This document shows, piece after piece, positions 63,206 through 64,000 of a stretch of 64,000 nt of DNA. Position numbers and translations under genes: made by a program. Location: contig CAYTGO010000001.1 of NCBI GenBank assembly GCA_964437425.1, forward strand, positions 1-64,000. The letters run 5' to 3'. The number at the start of each line of letters is the position of its first letter. Positions within the stretch are counted from its first letter, which is position 1. The stretch comes from Scalindua sp964437425. GTDB lineage: Bacteria; Planctomycetota; Brocadiia; Brocadiales; Scalinduaceae. The notes below the pieces were generated by a model. That model had not been told where the DNA came from. It saw only the letters and a list, made by a program, of their open reading frames with translations, and ran no database searches.

Positions 63206-64000
63206 ATGGATAAATATAGAATAGACAGCCATAAACTCATGTACCATGTTTCGAGAGTTAAAGAGTGGCGGGATGGTGACCTGATCTATCCTGTATATAT
63301 GGAGATAAGCCCATCAGGGACATGTAACCATCGTTGTATATATTGTGGCCTCGATTATATGAAGTATCAAAAGAGATATTTAGATACAAGTATACTTAAA
63401 GAGAGGCTTGCCGAATTGGGAAATCTTGGGTTAAAGAGTGTGATGTATGCAGGAGAAGGTGAGCCTCTTATGCATAAGGATATCTCTGATATAATTTATC
63501 ACACAAAAGAATCAGGTATAGATGTTGCCATAACCACGAATGGGGTGTTATTAAATGAGGGATTATCAGAAAAAATCCTTGGTTACGTTGAATGGATAAA
63601 GGTAAGTGTTGATGCGTCAACAGGTGAAACCTATGCAAATATTCACCGTGCTAAACCCTCTGATTTTGACACAGTAATTAAAAATATGTCTCTTGCTGTA
63701 CAGATTAAGAAAAAGAATGGTTATAAATGTGTTCTTGGTATGCAATTCCTCCTGCTTCCAGAAAACCAGCATGAAGCGGTGCTTTTGGCTGAGATTGCCA
63801 GGGATATAGGGATGGACTATCTGGTAATAAAACCATATTCACAACATTTATTCAGTAAAACAGATAAATATCAGAATATCAAATATAAGGAGTACGAGCA
63901 AATTGCTGATAAACTTTCATTATTAAATACGAAAGAGTTTAATGTAGTCTTTCGTATCAGCACAATGAACAAGTGGGATCAGGGTGTTCGGAGCTATGAA
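63206..64000 (+). CDS. Radical SAM protein, 3'-truncated by window end
   Basis: ATG 63206 opens a frame that runs without stop to the last base (265 codons). The 4Fe-4S/SAM cysteine motif CNHRCIYC appears near residue 41, followed by SVMYAGEGEPLMHKD, AITTNGVLLNEG and WIKVSVDASTGETYANIHRA, as in the MoaA/SPASM-like radical SAM class. It starts 25 bases behind the kinase fusion, so it is likely part of the same operon and may perform a radical step on a sugar or a carrier. The C-terminus, where a SPASM or B12 domain would be, is not visible. Confidence 0.88.
   Translation, partial: MDKYRIDSHKLMYHVSRVKEWRDGDLIYPVYMEISPSGTCNHRCIYCGLDYMKYQKRYLDTSILKERLAELGNLGLKSVMYAGEGEPLMHKDISDIIYHTKESGIDVAITTNGVLLNEGLSEKILGYVEWIKVSVDASTGETYANIHRAKPSDFDTVIKNMSLAVQIKKKNGYKCVLGMQFLLLPENQHEAVLLAEIARDIGMDYLVIKPYSQHLFSKTDKYQNIKYKEYEQIADKLSLLNTKEFNVVFRISTMNKWDQGVRSYE

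Noticed and set aside
1..64000. CRISPR arrays, insertion sequences, prophage genes, toxin-antitoxin pairs and rRNA genes
   Set aside because: Both strands were scanned for regularly spaced repeats, transposase or integrase motifs and rRNA signatures; none was seen.

Overview
The window reads as a chromosomal segment of an AT-rich Gram-negative-type (diderm) bacterium, most likely a planctomycete-like lineage. The lipid A genes lpxD and lpxI indicate an outer membrane. The pseudopilin at 8790 has the H...DG C-terminal signature common in Planctomycetes/Lentisphaerae. The left edge carries a System II (CcsA/ResB) cytochrome c maturation pair and an NnrS-like membrane haem protein lies at 15818. 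An anammox genus such as Scalindua would fit, but that assignment is inference, because no rRNA or anammox marker gene lies in the window.

Region 1-32 kb is mainly housekeeping. It holds ccsA (cut by the window start) and resB (interrupted by an artificial 100-N gap), a CPBP protease, lpxD-lpxI, a trypsin-like protease and a large O-antigen-ligase/TPR protein. A pseudopilin gene follows with its own consensus promoter and terminator. Next come a marR-HlyD-RND efflux operon, a TPR protein with the NnrS-like protein, manC, rsmE, ilvB, spoVG-ispE, rsmD and an RmlA-like nucleotidyltransferase. tRNA-Leu(UAG) and tRNA-Gly(GCC) precede tig-clpP; then aroDE-aroK, a nitroreductase and a GT39-type membrane protein.

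Region 32-64 kb is one long, almost entirely plus-strand surface-polysaccharide locus. It opens with a MarR_EPS-like regulator fused to a Rossmann-like domain. Upstream of this gene are a promoter and two copies of a 15-bp palindrome. Then come a Wzm/Wzt ABC exporter and a first 'acidic sugar' block: a short NeuB-like synthase without its SAF domain, a GT2 fused to what looks like a dead CMP-sugar cytidylyltransferase, an intact cytidylyltransferase, a D-2-hydroxyacid dehydrogenase, an LIC12162-type transferase, a C-methyltransferase, a cupin epimerase, three SDRs and a glycosyltransferase. A second block encodes most of a GDP-linked legionaminic-acid-type pathway: LegB, LegC, PtmE, LegG/NeuC, LegI/NeuB, LegF/NeuA and a PtmA-like SDR. 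No LegH acetyltransferase is visible there; a FemAB-like acyltransferase, a divergent DegT-like protein and two Gfo/Idh/MocA oxidoreductases are interspersed.

The right end (59-64 kb) holds a compact module: a Gfo/Idh/MocA protein, a deoxyhypusine-synthase-like protein, a stand-alone RfaE-type nucleotidyltransferase, a nucleotidyltransferase-PfkB kinase fusion in the reverse order to HldE, and a radical SAM enzyme cut by the window end. This module and the first acidic-sugar block are the best candidates for undescribed sugar-nucleotide chemistry. No CRISPR array, insertion sequence, phage gene or rRNA was seen.
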